Notes under the pieces: model-generated
The model's input: the letters and a program-made list of their open reading frames with translations, nothing else
The model's database searches: none
Told to the model about the DNA's origin: nothing
From: JAFDZV01 sp035549015
GTDB lineage: Bacteria; Bacteroidota; Ignavibacteria; OLB7
Length of the DNA stretch: 64,000 bases
Reading direction: 5' to 3'
Assembly: GCA_035549015.1 (NCBI GenBank)
Contig: DASZRW010000107.1
Location: 1 to 64,000, forward strand
Part shown: positions 9,278 through 18,467 of the stretch, piece by piece
How the letters are laid out: the number at the start of each line of letters is the position of its first letter
How positions within the stretch are numbered: position 1 is the stretch's first letter
Translations under genes and position numbers: made by a program

Positions 9278-9570
9278 CAGGCGTAACCCACGCAACTCCC
9301 CCCGGCTGCTTACTTATGTGAAGGGTTGACCGTTGTTCTCTGCGCAGGATTCCCCCTGTCGCATCACGAGCCGATTTGTCGCTCAGGCTAAACCTCGGCG
9401 CATTCGCTCTCACTAAGAGTTCGCTGCCGTGATGCACGGCGGTTGTGGGGTTCATGTGAGAAGTGCCGTCACGGCAAAACATTGTTCATTCCCAACCAAC
9501 TTCAATACAACGTACACTCCCTGCCACCGTGTGTGGAGTGTTCATGTCTCACTTTGTGGAGAACCAGACA
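9278..9570. other. Intergenic leader of the FN3 lipoprotein gene
   Basis: About 290 bases with no gene. It includes a small hairpin, TGCCGTCACGGCA (about 9464-9476), and is less GC-rich just before the lipoprotein start. Promoter and leader sequence of that gene are expected here, but no consensus can be assigned. Confidence 0.4.
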
Positions 9571-10545
9571 ATGAAGGTCAGGAACTTTCTGTTGAGCGGT
9601 CTCGTCGTTGCCGCAATGGGTCTCGTAGCCGTTGGCTGTAACGAGAACCCAACCGATAATCCGTCAACGGGCAATGCGCCGCTGGCACCGACGTCGCTGA
9701 TGGCGTCGTCCACCGGATCTGACGCGGTGGCACTGAAGTGGACCGCGGCAACGGACACGGGCACGATCACGTTCAAGGTGGCATGGAAGTCGTCCGACGG
9801 TACGGACAGCGGTTCTGTGAGCGGTCTCACCTCCAGCACGCAGACGGTCACGGGCCTGAAGGTCGGCAAGCAGTACACCTTCTCGGTCACAGCCGTGCGC
9901 GGCACGCTCTCCTCGACCGCTATTACTGTTGATGCCGCCGGCGCAACGCGTTACGGCTCGACGACGTCGCTCAAGATGTATGAGAGCATCTCGTCGCTCC
10001 CGAGCGGCCTCGTGATCGATCCCGCACTCGGCGGCCCGGTCGTGGTCAGCGTCAGCTCGTCGAACCCGAATCTCTCGAACGTGCAGCTCGCCATCTACAA
10101 GGATGTCAACGACCCGCTTCACTTCGAGATCGGACCGGCGTACGCATACGATATCTCGGTCTATCGCAACGCAAACCTGTTCGATCACAACACGTACATC
10201 TCGGACTCGACGTTCCCGGCAGCGAATCTCGACAGCTGGTACGGCACCGGCTCGATCGCCGGCCGGTTCCTCTCCAGCGGCAACGTCTCCAGGTTCGTGC
10301 TCCCTGACCAGCAGTCCACTCTCGGCCAGGGCTTCTACGTCCGCACGGGCACCCCAGGGAACTATCACTATGCACGCCTGTTCATCAAGAACAACGGCGG
10401 CAAGCTTCTTCAGGGAACCGCCCCGGATCGCTATATCGAGGTGGAGATTTCCTACCAGACCGGTGCAAACCTTCCGTTTGCGAAGGGAAGCGTAGCAGCC
10501 ACGCCGGCCAACGGCGCCTCGCACGTCTTCAAGAAGCGGAACTGA
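9571..10545 (+). CDS. Lipoprotein with a fibronectin type III domain
   Basis: 324 residues. The N-terminus MKVRNFLLSGLVVAAMGLVAVGC is a lipoprotein signal peptide with the acylated Cys at 23. Residues about 38-125 form a fibronectin type III-like domain (PLAPTSLMASSTGSDAVALKWTAA ... GLKVGKQYTFSVTAV). The remaining 200 residues are beta-rich and not recognised. The start at 9571 is set by GGAG about 9 bases upstream and by the signal peptide beginning there. The protein is expected in the outer membrane or periplasm. A strong intrinsic terminator follows 51 bases after the stop, so it is probably monocistronic. Confidence 0.85.
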   Translation: MKVRNFLLSGLVVAAMGLVAVGCNENPTDNPSTGNAPLAPTSLMASSTGSDAVALKWTAATDTGTITFKVAWKSSDGTDSGSVSGLTSSTQTVTGLKVGKQYTFSVTAVRGTLSSTAITVDAAGATRYGSTTSLKMYESISSLPSGLVIDPALGGPVVVSVSSSNPNLSNVQLAIYKDVNDPLHFEIGPAYAYDISVYRNANLFDHNTYISDSTFPAANLDSWYGTGSIAGRFLSSGNVSRFVLPDQQSTLGQGFYVRTGTPGNYHYARLFIKNNGGKLLQGTAPDRYIEVEISYQTGANLPFAKGSVAATPANGASHVFKKRN

Positions 10546-10596
10546 GAGGGAACGTATCTCGTTCGAGTGCCGGCCGAACGCCGTCACGCACTATCG

Positions 10597-10626
10597 AAGG
10601 GGGAAGCTGCAGAAGCTTCCCCCTTT
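10597..10626 (+). terminator. Intrinsic terminator of the FN3 lipoprotein gene
   Basis: A perfect 12-bp stem, AAGGGGGAAGCT (10597-10608) with AGCTTCCCCCTT (10614-10625), has a 5-base loop GCAGA and is followed by a T-containing tail (TCGTTTCCTCC). It lies 51 bases beyond the stop codon. The A-rich upstream arm means it may also work on the opposite strand. Confidence 0.85.
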
Positions 10627-10792
10627 CGTTTCCTCCTCCCTCCTTCGCCGCCGGCTGTCTGCCGCAGGTTGCGCGTGCCCGGGAACCAGTGGTTGCAAAC
10701 CGGGTTCACCCGGCTTGATCAAGCCGGCTTCTGCAACAGGCTTCGGCAGACGGTGTTGCCGTCACGCCCCTGCGTTCTCGTATCTTCGCACC

Positions 10793-11605
10793 ATGTACCG
10801 GTTCCCTCGCGTTCTCACTGCATGCTGTGCCGCAGGAATCCTCCTTGCCGGATGCGCCCCGGATCGCGTGATGCATTACGTGGTCAGCTCGCACAGCCCG
10901 TATCTCTGCTGCCGAACCATACGCTATGCAACGTCCGCATTCGCGGCCACACAATCCAGTTCGCTCGCCGGCGACGGGGTGGTTGTCAGGCTGCTTGGCG
11001 ATACCATCAAGGCCCGCTGTGCCGACGGCGCGCACATGGATATCGTGATCGCGAACAACACGGACCAGGCGATCTACATTCCGTTCTCCAACGATCTCCA
11101 AGGCGATCGGATTAAACTCTATCCGTTCCGCCTTCTCTACCAGGGCGATCGCCGGATACGGCTGGCGCGCCAGTTGCAGTACAACGATGTGGTGGAACGG
11201 CTGGACTCCAGGGTGCTGTTCTACCGGCTCCCTGCCGGCAAACAGACCACGCTGCATGGCAGCGTGCAGGAACGCTGGCTCTGCTCGGCGCTCACGACGG
11301 TCACCACGGAGTATCTGGCACAGGAGCTGAACCCGACGTTCTACTCGGACCGGGTACGCGGGCTCCGCGAGGGAACCTATCGGCGCGATCCGAATCTGCG
11401 CCGTACCAGCGGCTTCTGCTACGAGATAGCGTACACGCGACTGGGATATCTGGACTCGCTTCCGGTTCAGCAGCGTACGGTCAACAGCCGCGGCGACACG
11501 ACAACCGTACAGATCAACGTCACAGAGGAACCGGGAACGTTCCTCGACGCCTCGCAGCATGTGGCACGCAGCAACGAAGCAGTGCTGATGATAGAAGAGA
11601 ATTGA
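10793..11605 (+). CDS. Lipoprotein of unknown function
   Basis: 270 residues beginning MYRFPRVLTACCAAGILLAGC, a lipoprotein signal peptide with lipobox LAGC. The mature part has no recognised domain; it looks beta-rich, with a segment DIVIANNTDQAIYIPFSND that resembles an immunoglobulin-like strand pair. Several cysteines occur in the mature protein (LCCRT, RWLCS, FCYE), suggesting possible disulphides. ATG at 10793 is chosen because it starts the signal peptide; an upstream open frame has none. It precedes the amidase-like gene by 63 bases on the same strand and may be cotranscribed with it. Confidence 0.75.
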   Translation: MYRFPRVLTACCAAGILLAGCAPDRVMHYVVSSHSPYLCCRTIRYATSAFAATQSSSLAGDGVVVRLLGDTIKARCADGAHMDIVIANNTDQAIYIPFSNDLQGDRIKLYPFRLLYQGDRRIRLARQLQYNDVVERLDSRVLFYRLPAGKQTTLHGSVQERWLCSALTTVTTEYLAQELNPTFYSDRVRGLREGTYRRDPNLRRTSGFCYEIAYTRLGYLDSLPVQQRTVNSRGDTTTVQINVTEEPGTFLDASQHVARSNEAVLMIEEN

Positions 11606-11668
11606 GATGGCGATGCCGGCGCTCCATGCGCCGGAATTCCTGCACGAGAATCAAGACTCCCCGATACG

Positions 11669-12568
11669 ATGAGCAACCGCAGAGACTTTCTGAAGAAGGC
11701 GTCCGCAGCGATAGCCGGGAGCCTGGTGCTGCCGTTCACCAACACGTTCTGCACCACCGCACGCGCCGACGTGCCGAAGACATTCGCCGGCGCCGAGACA
11801 TTCAACCGTCTGGTGAAGCTGGCAGCCGAGAAGAACTGGCGCGCGCTGCCGATCGGCGAGCGTATCGGCGCCATCGGCCTCGAGCTCCGCGGCACGCCGT
11901 ACGTTGGCTCCACGCTCGAGTTGTTCGATGATCGCGAAGTCTGCTCGGTGAATCTGCTCGGGCTGGACTGCGTGACGTTCTTCGAGAGCGCGCTCGACTT
12001 CGCCCGCATGCTGGACCACGCGGAGAATTATTCGCCGCAGGCCCTGATGGATCAGGTGACGTTCACGCGCTATCGCGATGGGAAGCTCACGGACTATACG
12101 TCGCGCCTTCACTATACTGCGGACTGGTTCTTCAACAACGAGCAGAAGCATGTGGTGAAGGTGATCACGCGCGATCTTCCGGGCGCCGTACGGTTCACGC
12201 ATCCGGTGAACTTCATGAGTACGCACCCGGGGAGTTACCGCCAGTTGAAGGCAAACCCGGCGTTGATACCGGCAATCGCGAAGATCGAGCAGACGATCAA
12301 CGAGCGCGAGATGTACTACGTTCCGAAGGAGCGTGTGGCCGATGCCGAGCCGCACCTGATGACCGGCGACATCATCGGCATCACGACAACGATCAGCGGC
12401 ATCGACTGCTCGCACACCGGCCTCTGCTACCGCGACAACAACGGCCTGCTTCGCTACATGCATGCCTCCTCCACGAAGAAGGAGGTAACGCTCGACGACG
12501 AGCTCGCGAAATATCTGGCAAGCGTTTCGAAGGATACGGGAATCATGGTGGCGCGGCCGATCGGCTGA
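11669..12568 (+). CDS. N-acetylmuramoyl-L-alanine amidase-like protein (DUF1460), Tat-exported
   Basis: 299 residues. The N-terminus MSNRRDFLKKASAAIAG is a twin-arginine signal (SRRxFLK-type), so a folded protein is probably exported to the periplasm. The DUF1460 signature GTPYVGSTLE...LLGLDCVTFFE contains the likely nucleophile Cys101, and GIDCSHTGL gives the likely catalytic His249, as in the NlpC/P60-like fold of this family. Relatives are described as N-acetylmuramoyl-L-alanine amidase-like cell-wall enzymes. It may be cotranscribed with the lipoprotein before it and is convergent with the HAD gene 42 bases away. Confidence 0.88.
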   Translation: MSNRRDFLKKASAAIAGSLVLPFTNTFCTTARADVPKTFAGAETFNRLVKLAAEKNWRALPIGERIGAIGLELRGTPYVGSTLELFDDREVCSVNLLGLDCVTFFESALDFARMLDHAENYSPQALMDQVTFTRYRDGKLTDYTSRLHYTADWFFNNEQKHVVKVITRDLPGAVRFTHPVNFMSTHPGSYRQLKANPALIPAIAKIEQTINEREMYYVPKERVADAEPHLMTGDIIGITTTISGIDCSHTGLCYRDNNGLLRYMHASSTKKEVTLDDELAKYLASVSKDTGIMVARPIG

Positions 12569-12610
12569 CCCGCCGGGTTGCAGGCCCGGCCGCCGGGTTG
12601 CATGGTCGAA

Positions 12611-13324
12611 TCACAGAAGCCCGGGACGATCCATCAGGTTCTCCAGGCTCTCCACAACCGGCACTCCCGGGTCCGCCGATACCCCCGAACGCGCTATCAG
12701 CACCGAGCGTATCCCCACGGCCGCCGGCCCGGCAACGTCCCATCGCGGGTCGTCGCCGATGAAGAGCGTATCACCCGCCTCAACACCCATACGACTCAGC
12801 ACATGATGGAAGATATGGGGCGACGGCTTGCGCCAGCCGCAATCGCGGCAGAAGAATGCGGCGTGGATATGGTTGGTGATGCCATGACGGAGAAGCTCCC
12901 GATGCCAGAGCCCGGAGGGGCTGCCCCACGGTGTATTGGAGACGATGCAGATCCTGTGGCCGGCGCGTCGCAGCCGAGCGAGCGTTGGCAGCGTGTCATC
13001 GTATCGCATTGCGATAGCGAAGATCGGCTTCATGAAGTGCCCGCACAGTTCTTCAATGAGTCCGGGAACTTCGGTGCGCTGGATGCCGAAGATCGCCGCG
13101 AGGCGATCCTCCAGCGGACGCACCCGATGGTCCGGCGATTCGTGGTCTTCCGCCGCCGTGCGCTCCGCGATCTCCCCAGCCCCATTTCGCTCTCCGCGCC
13201 GGAACGCCGCATGCAGGCACCGCGCAGCCTGGCCGATACATTCATCCAGAATCGGCTTGAACGCCGACGGCTGGTAGTAGCGCACCAGGGTGTTGCCGAG
13301 ATCGAACAGGAGAACGCGAGGCAT
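12611..13324 (-). CDS. HAD family hydrolase
   Basis: 237 residues. Motif I is seen as LLFDLGNTLVRYY, with the first Asp nucleophile and Asn where many phosphatases have a second Asp (DxGNT type). Motif II is IVSNTPWGSP, motif III lies around CGWRKPSP and motif IV is FIGDDPRWDVAGPAAVG. This places it with the class I-capped, phosphoglycolate-phosphatase-like HADs. The substrate is unknown. It starts 14 bases after the stop of the 3-hydroxyacyl-CoA dehydrogenase gene, so it is probably the last gene of that operon. Confidence 0.88.
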   Translation of the reverse strand: MPRVLLFDLGNTLVRYYQPSAFKPILDECIGQAARCLHAAFRRGERNGAGEIAERTAAEDHESPDHRVRPLEDRLAAIFGIQRTEVPGLIEELCGHFMKPIFAIAMRYDDTLPTLARLRRAGHRICIVSNTPWGSPSGLWHRELLRHGITNHIHAAFFCRDCGWRKPSPHIFHHVLSRMGVEAGDTLFIGDDPRWDVAGPAAVGIRSVLIARSGVSADPGVPVVESLENLMDRPGLL

Positions 13325-13338
13325 TATGCGGCCTCCGC

Positions 13339-14184
13339 TCAATAGAATCCCTTGCCGCTCTTCTTGCCGAGAAGCCCGGACTCCACCATCTTCCGCTGGA
13401 TCAGATGCGGACGGAATCGGGCCTCGTTGAAGTACTGCTGGTACACGGACTCCGTAACGGCGAAGTTGATATCGATGCCGATCAGATCCATCAGCTCGAA
13501 CGGCCCCATCTTGAAACCCACCGCCTTCATGCACCGATCCACCTGTTCGTGGGTTGCGCATCCCTCCCCGACGATGCGGAACGCCTCCCCGTAGAAGTTG
13601 CGCGCCACACGATTGACGATGAACCCGGGCGTATCCTTCGCGCTCACCGGCACCTTCCCAAGGCGACGAGAGATGCCGGCCGTACGCTCCATCACCTCCT
13701 CCGATGTGCGGTACCCCTGGATCACCTCCACCAGCTTCATGATGTGTGCGGGGTTGAAGAAGTGCATACCCACCACGCGCTCCGGATGCCGAAGGCAGGC
13801 GGCGATCTCCGTGATCGCGAGCGATGAGGTGTTGCTGGCAAGGATCGCATCCGGCGCAACCAGCGCTTCGAGCCGCGCGAAGAGATCCTGCTTCACATCG
13901 AGCCGCTCGATGGCCGCCTCCACCACGATCTCCGCACCGGCCATCGCGTCCAGCGAGGCCGATGTGGCAATGCGTCCGCGCAGTTCGGCTGCCGCCTCCT
14001 CCGTAAGCTTTCCGCGCTCCACGCTCCCGGCGATGAACTTCGCGATCTGTGCCGTGCCGCGCTCCAGCGATTCGGACGTGATGTCGTACAACACCACGCT
14101 GTAGCCGGCAAGTGCGGCAGCGTAGGCAATGCCGGAGCCCATGGTACCGGCGCCGCAGACGCCGAAGAGAGATGTATCTGCCAT
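13339..14184 (-). CDS. 3-hydroxybutyryl-CoA dehydrogenase (3-hydroxyacyl-CoA dehydrogenase)
   Basis: 281 residues, the normal length of the stand-alone Hbd/PaaH/MmgB group. The N-terminal NAD-binding fold shows FGVCGAGTMGSGIAYAAALAGY, and the catalytic region has VGMHFFNPAHIMKLVEVI with the conserved His. The C-terminal domain holds PGFIVNRVARNFYGEAFRI. The enzyme oxidises (S)-3-hydroxyacyl-CoA with NAD(P). It is followed by a HAD gene and preceded by two crotonase genes on the same strand, which together could carry out isomerisation, hydration and oxidation of acyl-CoA esters, as in beta-oxidation or phenylacetate breakdown. No other paa gene is present. Confidence 0.92.
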   Translation of the reverse strand: MADTSLFGVCGAGTMGSGIAYAAALAGYSVVLYDITSESLERGTAQIAKFIAGSVERGKLTEEAAAELRGRIATSASLDAMAGAEIVVEAAIERLDVKQDLFARLEALVAPDAILASNTSSLAITEIAACLRHPERVVGMHFFNPAHIMKLVEVIQGYRTSEEVMERTAGISRRLGKVPVSAKDTPGFIVNRVARNFYGEAFRIVGEGCATHEQVDRCMKAVGFKMGPFELMDLIGIDINFAVTESVYQQYFNEARFRPHLIQRKMVESGLLGKKSGKGFY

Positions 14185-14256
14185 CTGTGGAATTGGTTGA
14201 TCGATCCTCGTGATTCCTGCTCTCGCTTTCGGGCGGCAACACCGTGCCGCACCCGA

Positions 14257-15042
14257 TTACTCTCCCTTGAATACCGGCTTGCGCTTCTCCACGAACGACT
14301 GTACCCCTTCGGTGTAGTCCCCGGTGCGCCCGGCCGCCTCCTGCATGAACACCTCGTAGTCCAGCGCCTCATCCAGCGAGGTGGCGCCTGCACGGTAGAG
14401 CATCTTCTTGATGTATCCGTATGCACGCGTCGGGCCGGCTGCGTAGCGGGCGGCAAGCGCACGCGCTTCCTCCATCAGCGACTCGGCCGGAACAACCTTG
14501 TTCACCAGACCCAGTTCCAGCGCCTGCGCTGCGAAGATCTTCTCCCCCAGCGTTGCAATCTCGAAGGCGCGTGCGTAGCCAACCATGCGCGCAAGGAAGT
14601 AGGACGATCCCGAGTCCGGAACCAGGCCGATATTGACGAACGCCTGCAGCAGATAGGAGCCTTCGGCGGCGATGCGGGCATCGCACGCGAGCGCGAGCGA
14701 GCACCCTGCTCCGGCGGCCGCACCGTTCAGCGCGGCGACGATCGGCTTGGGCATGCCGGTAAGCCTGCGGATGATGGGATTGTAGCGGCGCTGCAGCGAA
14801 TCCGAGAGCGAGCGCCGCGTACCGGGCGCCGGCGCATCCTTCAAATCCTGGCCGGAGCAGAACGCCTTGCCGGCTCCGGTGAGAATAAGTGCGCGCACGG
14901 CCGGGTCGCGCTCGGCGTTCCTCAATGCCTCCTGCAGATCGGTGGTCAACTGCTCGTTGCAGGCGTTGTAGCTCTCCGGCCGGTTCAGCGTAATCGTGAG
15001 CACGCCGCCGTCGAGTTCGTAGAGAAGGGTATCGAATGCCAT
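14257..15042 (-). CDS. Enoyl-CoA hydratase/isomerase, PaaG-like
   Basis: 261 residues. Crotonase motifs include AFCSGQDLKDAP, NGAAAGAGCSLALACD and FVNIGLVPDSGSSYFL. The CSGQDL and GLVPDSGSS forms are those of PaaG, the ring-1,2-epoxyphenylacetyl-CoA isomerase of aerobic phenylacetate degradation, although the same wording occurs in other isomerases. It is the second of three genes running hydratase - isomerase - dehydrogenase on the minus strand. The monooxygenase paaABCDE is absent from this window, so the true substrate remains open. Confidence 0.88.
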   Translation of the reverse strand: MAFDTLLYELDGGVLTITLNRPESYNACNEQLTTDLQEALRNAERDPAVRALILTGAGKAFCSGQDLKDAPAPGTRRSLSDSLQRRYNPIIRRLTGMPKPIVAALNGAAAGAGCSLALACDARIAAEGSYLLQAFVNIGLVPDSGSSYFLARMVGYARAFEIATLGEKIFAAQALELGLVNKVVPAESLMEEARALAARYAAGPTRAYGYIKKMLYRAGATSLDEALDYEVFMQEAAGRTGDYTEGVQSFVEKRKPVFKGE

Positions 15043-15112
15043 CTGAGAGATAGAGAATCGTTGTTCAAAGTCACCATCGTCGCGCGGATTCAGGGAGTGC
15101 TGCGCAGCGCGC

Positions 15113-15886
15113 TCAGCGCCCCTTCCACTCGGGCTTCCTCTTTTCCAGAAACGCGGCCATCCCCTCCTTCATGTCGTCGGTATCGAAGAGGAGATAGAAG
15201 TTCTTGCGTTCGAATTCCAACCCGTCGTTCACCGTGGTATCGAAGGACTTCAACACGGACTCCTTCGCAAGACGCACGGCGATCGGCGGTCGGGCGGCCA
15301 CTTCTCGCGCAAGCTTCATTGCCGACTCCAGATAGAACTCCACCGGAACGATCATGTTGATCAGCCCGCCGGCCTTCGCCTCCTCCGCGGTGATCATCCT
15401 GCCGGTGAGAACCATCTCCATCGCGAGCGCCTTCCCCACGGCACGCGTCAGCCGCTGGGTTCCGCCGGCTCCCGGCATTACGCCGATGTTGATCTCCGGC
15501 TGCCCGAAGCGGGCGGTCTCGCTTGCAACGATCATATCGCAGATCATCACCAGTTCGCAGCCTCCCCCGAGCGCAACGCCGGAGACCGCCGCAATGAGCG
15601 GCGTCTTCACGCGACGGATGCGGTCCCAGCGCGTGAACTGGTCGCGCTGAAGCATCTCGGTTGGTGACGCCGCGGCCATCTCCGTGATGTCGGCGCCGGC
15701 GGCAAAGGCACGCTCGCTTCCGTGGATCACGATGCAGCGCACATCCGGATTCGCATCGAGCGTCTCCAGGGCCTCAACCAGTTCAACCATCAGCTCGAGG
15801 TTGAGCGCATTCAATACCTTCGGGCGGTTCAACTGCACCGCGGCGATGAATCCCTCGTGGGTTGTGACAACAATGTTCTCGGGCAT
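15113..15886 (-). CDS. Enoyl-CoA hydratase (PaaF/Ech-like)
   Basis: 257 residues. The motifs AFAAGADITEMAA and SGVALGGGCELVMICD form the oxyanion hole. The two catalytic glutamates are seen in GGGCELVM and FGQPEINIGVMPGAGGTQRL, so it should be an active syn-hydratase that adds water to trans-2-enoyl-CoA. ATG at 15886 begins the family's N-terminus; the longer frame upstream is not conserved. It is the first gene of the acyl-CoA cluster. The spacing to the next crotonase is 70 bases. Confidence 0.92.
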   Translation of the reverse strand: MPENIVVTTHEGFIAAVQLNRPKVLNALNLELMVELVEALETLDANPDVRCIVIHGSERAFAAGADITEMAAASPTEMLQRDQFTRWDRIRRVKTPLIAAVSGVALGGGCELVMICDMIVASETARFGQPEINIGVMPGAGGTQRLTRAVGKALAMEMVLTGRMITAEEAKAGGLINMIVPVEFYLESAMKLAREVAARPPIAVRLAKESVLKSFDTTVNDGLEFERKNFYLLFDTDDMKEGMAAFLEKRKPEWKGR

Positions 15887-16020
15887 ACAGGAAGGCGTTT
15901 GCTGGATGCGGAGCGGGAAGCCTCGCAGCATGTATCGGCCAGCATGTACCGTGCGTGGCCCGGGTCCCGCAACGAAGGAGGCGAAGTTACGAATCTCCGA
16001 TCAATGCCGTTGAAACGGCA

Positions 16021-16047
16021 AAGGCTCCGGCATAGATCCGGAGCCTT
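16021..16047 (-). terminator. Terminator-like hairpin after the IgGFc/T9SS gene
   Basis: A perfect 10-bp stem, AAGGCTCCGG (16021-16030) with CCGGAGCCTT (16038-16047), has a 7-base loop and lies 28 bases past the stop at 16076. A second small hairpin, TGCCGTT-GA-AACGGCA (16005-16020), abuts it. There is no clear T-run, so it may rely on other factors or act as a 3' stabiliser. It marks the probable end of the four-gene sigma-factor operon. Confidence 0.6.
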
Positions 16048-16075
16048 CCGATGTACGCGGGATGTTCGCGGCCGA

Positions 16076-18430
16076 TTATCTCACAAGCGTCGCGCTGCGC
16101 ACGCTGCGATTGCCGCCATCGGTAAGAACCACGAAGTAGACACCCGATGGAAGCAGCATGCCGGAGCCGTCCGCGCCGGACCATTCAACGGAGGTACGGC
16201 CGGCCAGCGATTCGCCATTCATCCGGGCAACGGTGTGCCCCACCGGATCGGTGATCACCATCTGCGCATCCCGCCCGAGCGGCCGCGCGAAGCCGATCTG
16301 CATCACTCCGGAGGAGGGGTTCGGCACGATGGAGATCTTCAACTGCGAGGCGCCCTCATCGAACGCGACACCCGCAGCCGGTGCCACTTCGATCCGCAGG
16401 GGAACAGTGATCGGCGTGGAGTCCGCAACGATCGTGAGCGTGGTGGTGTAGATGCCCACATCGGCCGCGGCGTCCACATCGATGGTGAGCGCTATCTGGC
16501 CGTGGCTCGCGATGGCATACGGCAGGCCGCTGTCGAACGAGGTCCGGATATACTTCTTGGCGTTGCCGGTTCCGGCATCGAAGCGGGAGATCGTGGCGCT
16601 GCTGCCGCAATCGTTGGCACGGATGACCAGGCTGTCGCGCTTGGCCGTGCCATACGTGGTCTGGATCACGATCGCGGAACGATCGGTGTACGCGGTCTTC
16701 AGGCAGATGCCGTCGGAGAGCTTCACCGTATCGATGTTGCCGCTCCGGTCGCTCAGCGCGGCGAACAGCGGTCCGCTGGGATCGGCAGTGGTCTGGAAGG
16801 TGACATCGGCAACGGCATCGGGGGAGGGAGCCTGGAACGGAGCGGAAAGCTTCCAGCCCGGACTCTGCACCACTTCCACGGCGGCGATGCCGCTGTAGTA
16901 GCCCACGGTACTATCGCTGATGCGAGCCGTGAGCCGCGTGCGATCGGCCGTTGGAACCGTGGTAACCAGGTACGGCGCGTGAACGTCGGCATCGATTCTC
17001 GGAACCCAGAACGGAAGCGGGAACGCATAGAAGTCGCCAAGCAATCCGCTGTTGCCGGCGATCACTCCGGTGAACGGATAGCCGTCGGGCGAGGAGAGCA
17101 CGTGCCCGCCTGCCGGAACGGCAACGCGCGTATAGAAGTAGTCGCCGTTCAAATGCTGCCAGGCTGCACCGGCAAGCGGATGGCCGTCGAGCGTGATGGC
17201 CTGGATCGGGTTGGCGTTGTCCGAGGCCTGCAGTGCTCCGTTCCCCTTCGCCACCAGTGTCAGCATGTGCGCGCTGAGCGGGTTGATGCCGATCATGTCC
17301 GGAGCAACGAACGGGGAGAACGTTGTCATACGGGCGGCCGGAGCAACCGGAAGCATCATCGGGGCATTGGCCGCGTCGCCATATGCGCCGCTGGTGCGAA
17401 GCTGCGTGAGAATCACCGGCGCGGTGGCGGACCAGTGCACCGGACCATTGATCGGCTTGCCGCCGATGGTGGAGGCGTCGAACATGGTGCCGCGATCCAG
17501 ATTGACCGTTGCCTTCTGCGTGCTTCCATCCGGAGCGAAGCAGGTGATCTCCACCCTGGTGCCGTCGAAGGCGGATGTCATGCGGAAGCGATCGGGCGTG
17601 CCGGGATTCAACGGCACGGTGTAATACTCCTGTCCCCAGAGCGAGTCCGGAAGAAGCATCGTGCTGAGATGCGTCGCCCACTGGTCCAGCGGCATCGTAC
17701 CGTTGGCGGTAACCGGTGCACCCACGTGACCGCTCACAACACCGATCGGCCGGTTGGCGTGAATCTCCGATACGCTCAGGTCCGCAACGCCGGCATCGCC
17801 CGAATGCGCCTGCACGAGAAAGCTTTCCCCCCGGTTCAGCGGCACTGGAATCTCCTGGCCAACATCGCTGTTGATGGTGCGCGCCTTCGGCGTGATGCGA
17901 ACGATGGTGTTGTCCTCGGAGGCAATCACCATGAACTCGCTCACGCGATCGCCGTCGGCGTTCGGAAGGGTCATCGGCAGATAGCCGGTGCGCCACAGTT
18001 CCACCGGCATCGCCGCATAGCCGCCGCTGGACTGATAGCGGGCGTTGACGGCGAAGACGGAAATCGGTGCGCGCGCGCTAACGTGCACGGTCTGCATCGG
18101 CGCCTCCTCGCTGAACACCATCTCGCGTGCGCGGGGAACTTCCACCGTGATGAACCCGCCCGGCTGCACGAAGAAGCGCTGCAGCGGCGTTCCGGGGATC
18201 TCCACATCCACACTGGTGGACACCTGCGAAGTGATCATCATCCCCATGAACTTCTGGGCGGCACGGCTGTCCTCGTTCTGCATGAACGCGACATAGTACT
18301 CGGTGCCCGGCTGCGCCTGCACGCCACTCCCCTGGGCCTGCACGTCCGTACCGCGCATGCCGAACAGAAGAGCCGCTGCCAGCAACGCCCAACCGATCCT
18401 GTGATGTAGTCTGGTCATTGTATATCTCAT
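16076..18430 (-). CDS. Large secreted protein with IgGFc-binding-like domain and T9SS sorting domain
   Basis: 784 residues. A signal peptide (about 1-32, ending DVQAQ) is followed by a long beta-rich region matching the IgGFc-binding N-terminal family in layout: TEYYVAFMQNEDS, then repeated phrases such as PISVFAVNARYQSSGG, EFMVIASEDNTIVRITP, RPIGVVSGHVGAP and SLWGQEYYTVPL. Residues about 530-700 look like Ig-like sandwich repeats. The final 85 residues (ISIVPNPSSGVMQIGF ... LPSGVYFVVLTDGGN) are a T9SS type A sorting domain, so the protein should reach the cell surface. It is the last gene after the ECF sigma factor, the anti-sigma barrel protein and a lipoprotein. The family name is historical; binding to IgG is not implied. 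Confidence 0.85.
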   Translation of the reverse strand: MRYTMTRLHHRIGWALLAAALLFGMRGTDVQAQGSGVQAQPGTEYYVAFMQNEDSRAAQKFMGMMITSQVSTSVDVEIPGTPLQRFFVQPGGFITVEVPRAREMVFSEEAPMQTVHVSARAPISVFAVNARYQSSGGYAAMPVELWRTGYLPMTLPNADGDRVSEFMVIASEDNTIVRITPKARTINSDVGQEIPVPLNRGESFLVQAHSGDAGVADLSVSEIHANRPIGVVSGHVGAPVTANGTMPLDQWATHLSTMLLPDSLWGQEYYTVPLNPGTPDRFRMTSAFDGTRVEITCFAPDGSTQKATVNLDRGTMFDASTIGGKPINGPVHWSATAPVILTQLRTSGAYGDAANAPMMLPVAPAARMTTFSPFVAPDMIGINPLSAHMLTLVAKGNGALQASDNANPIQAITLDGHPLAGAAWQHLNGDYFYTRVAVPAGGHVLSSPDGYPFTGVIAGNSGLLGDFYAFPLPFWVPRIDADVHAPYLVTTVPTADRTRLTARISDSTVGYYSGIAAVEVVQSPGWKLSAPFQAPSPDAVADVTFQTTADPSGPLFAALSDRSGNIDTVKLSDGICLKTAYTDRSAIVIQTTYGTAKRDSLVIRANDCGSSATISRFDAGTGNAKKYIRTSFDSGLPYAIASHGQIALTIDVDAAADVGIYTTTLTIVADSTPITVPLRIEVAPAAGVAFDEGASQLKISIVPNPSSGVMQIGFARPLGRDAQMVITDPVGHTVARMNGESLAGRTSVEWSGADGSGMLLPSGVYFVVLTDGGNRSVRSATLVR

Positions 18431-18467
18431 TGAATCACTTGCCAGGGATCTCCGTTCAAGCTCGCCT

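Noticed and set aside
12611..14242. A single long open frame of about 540 codons on the minus strand
   Set aside because: Its first part lies antiparallel in reading phase with the well-supported dehydrogenase gene (13339-14184) and has no domain. Only its end, from the ATG at 13324, encodes a real HAD protein.
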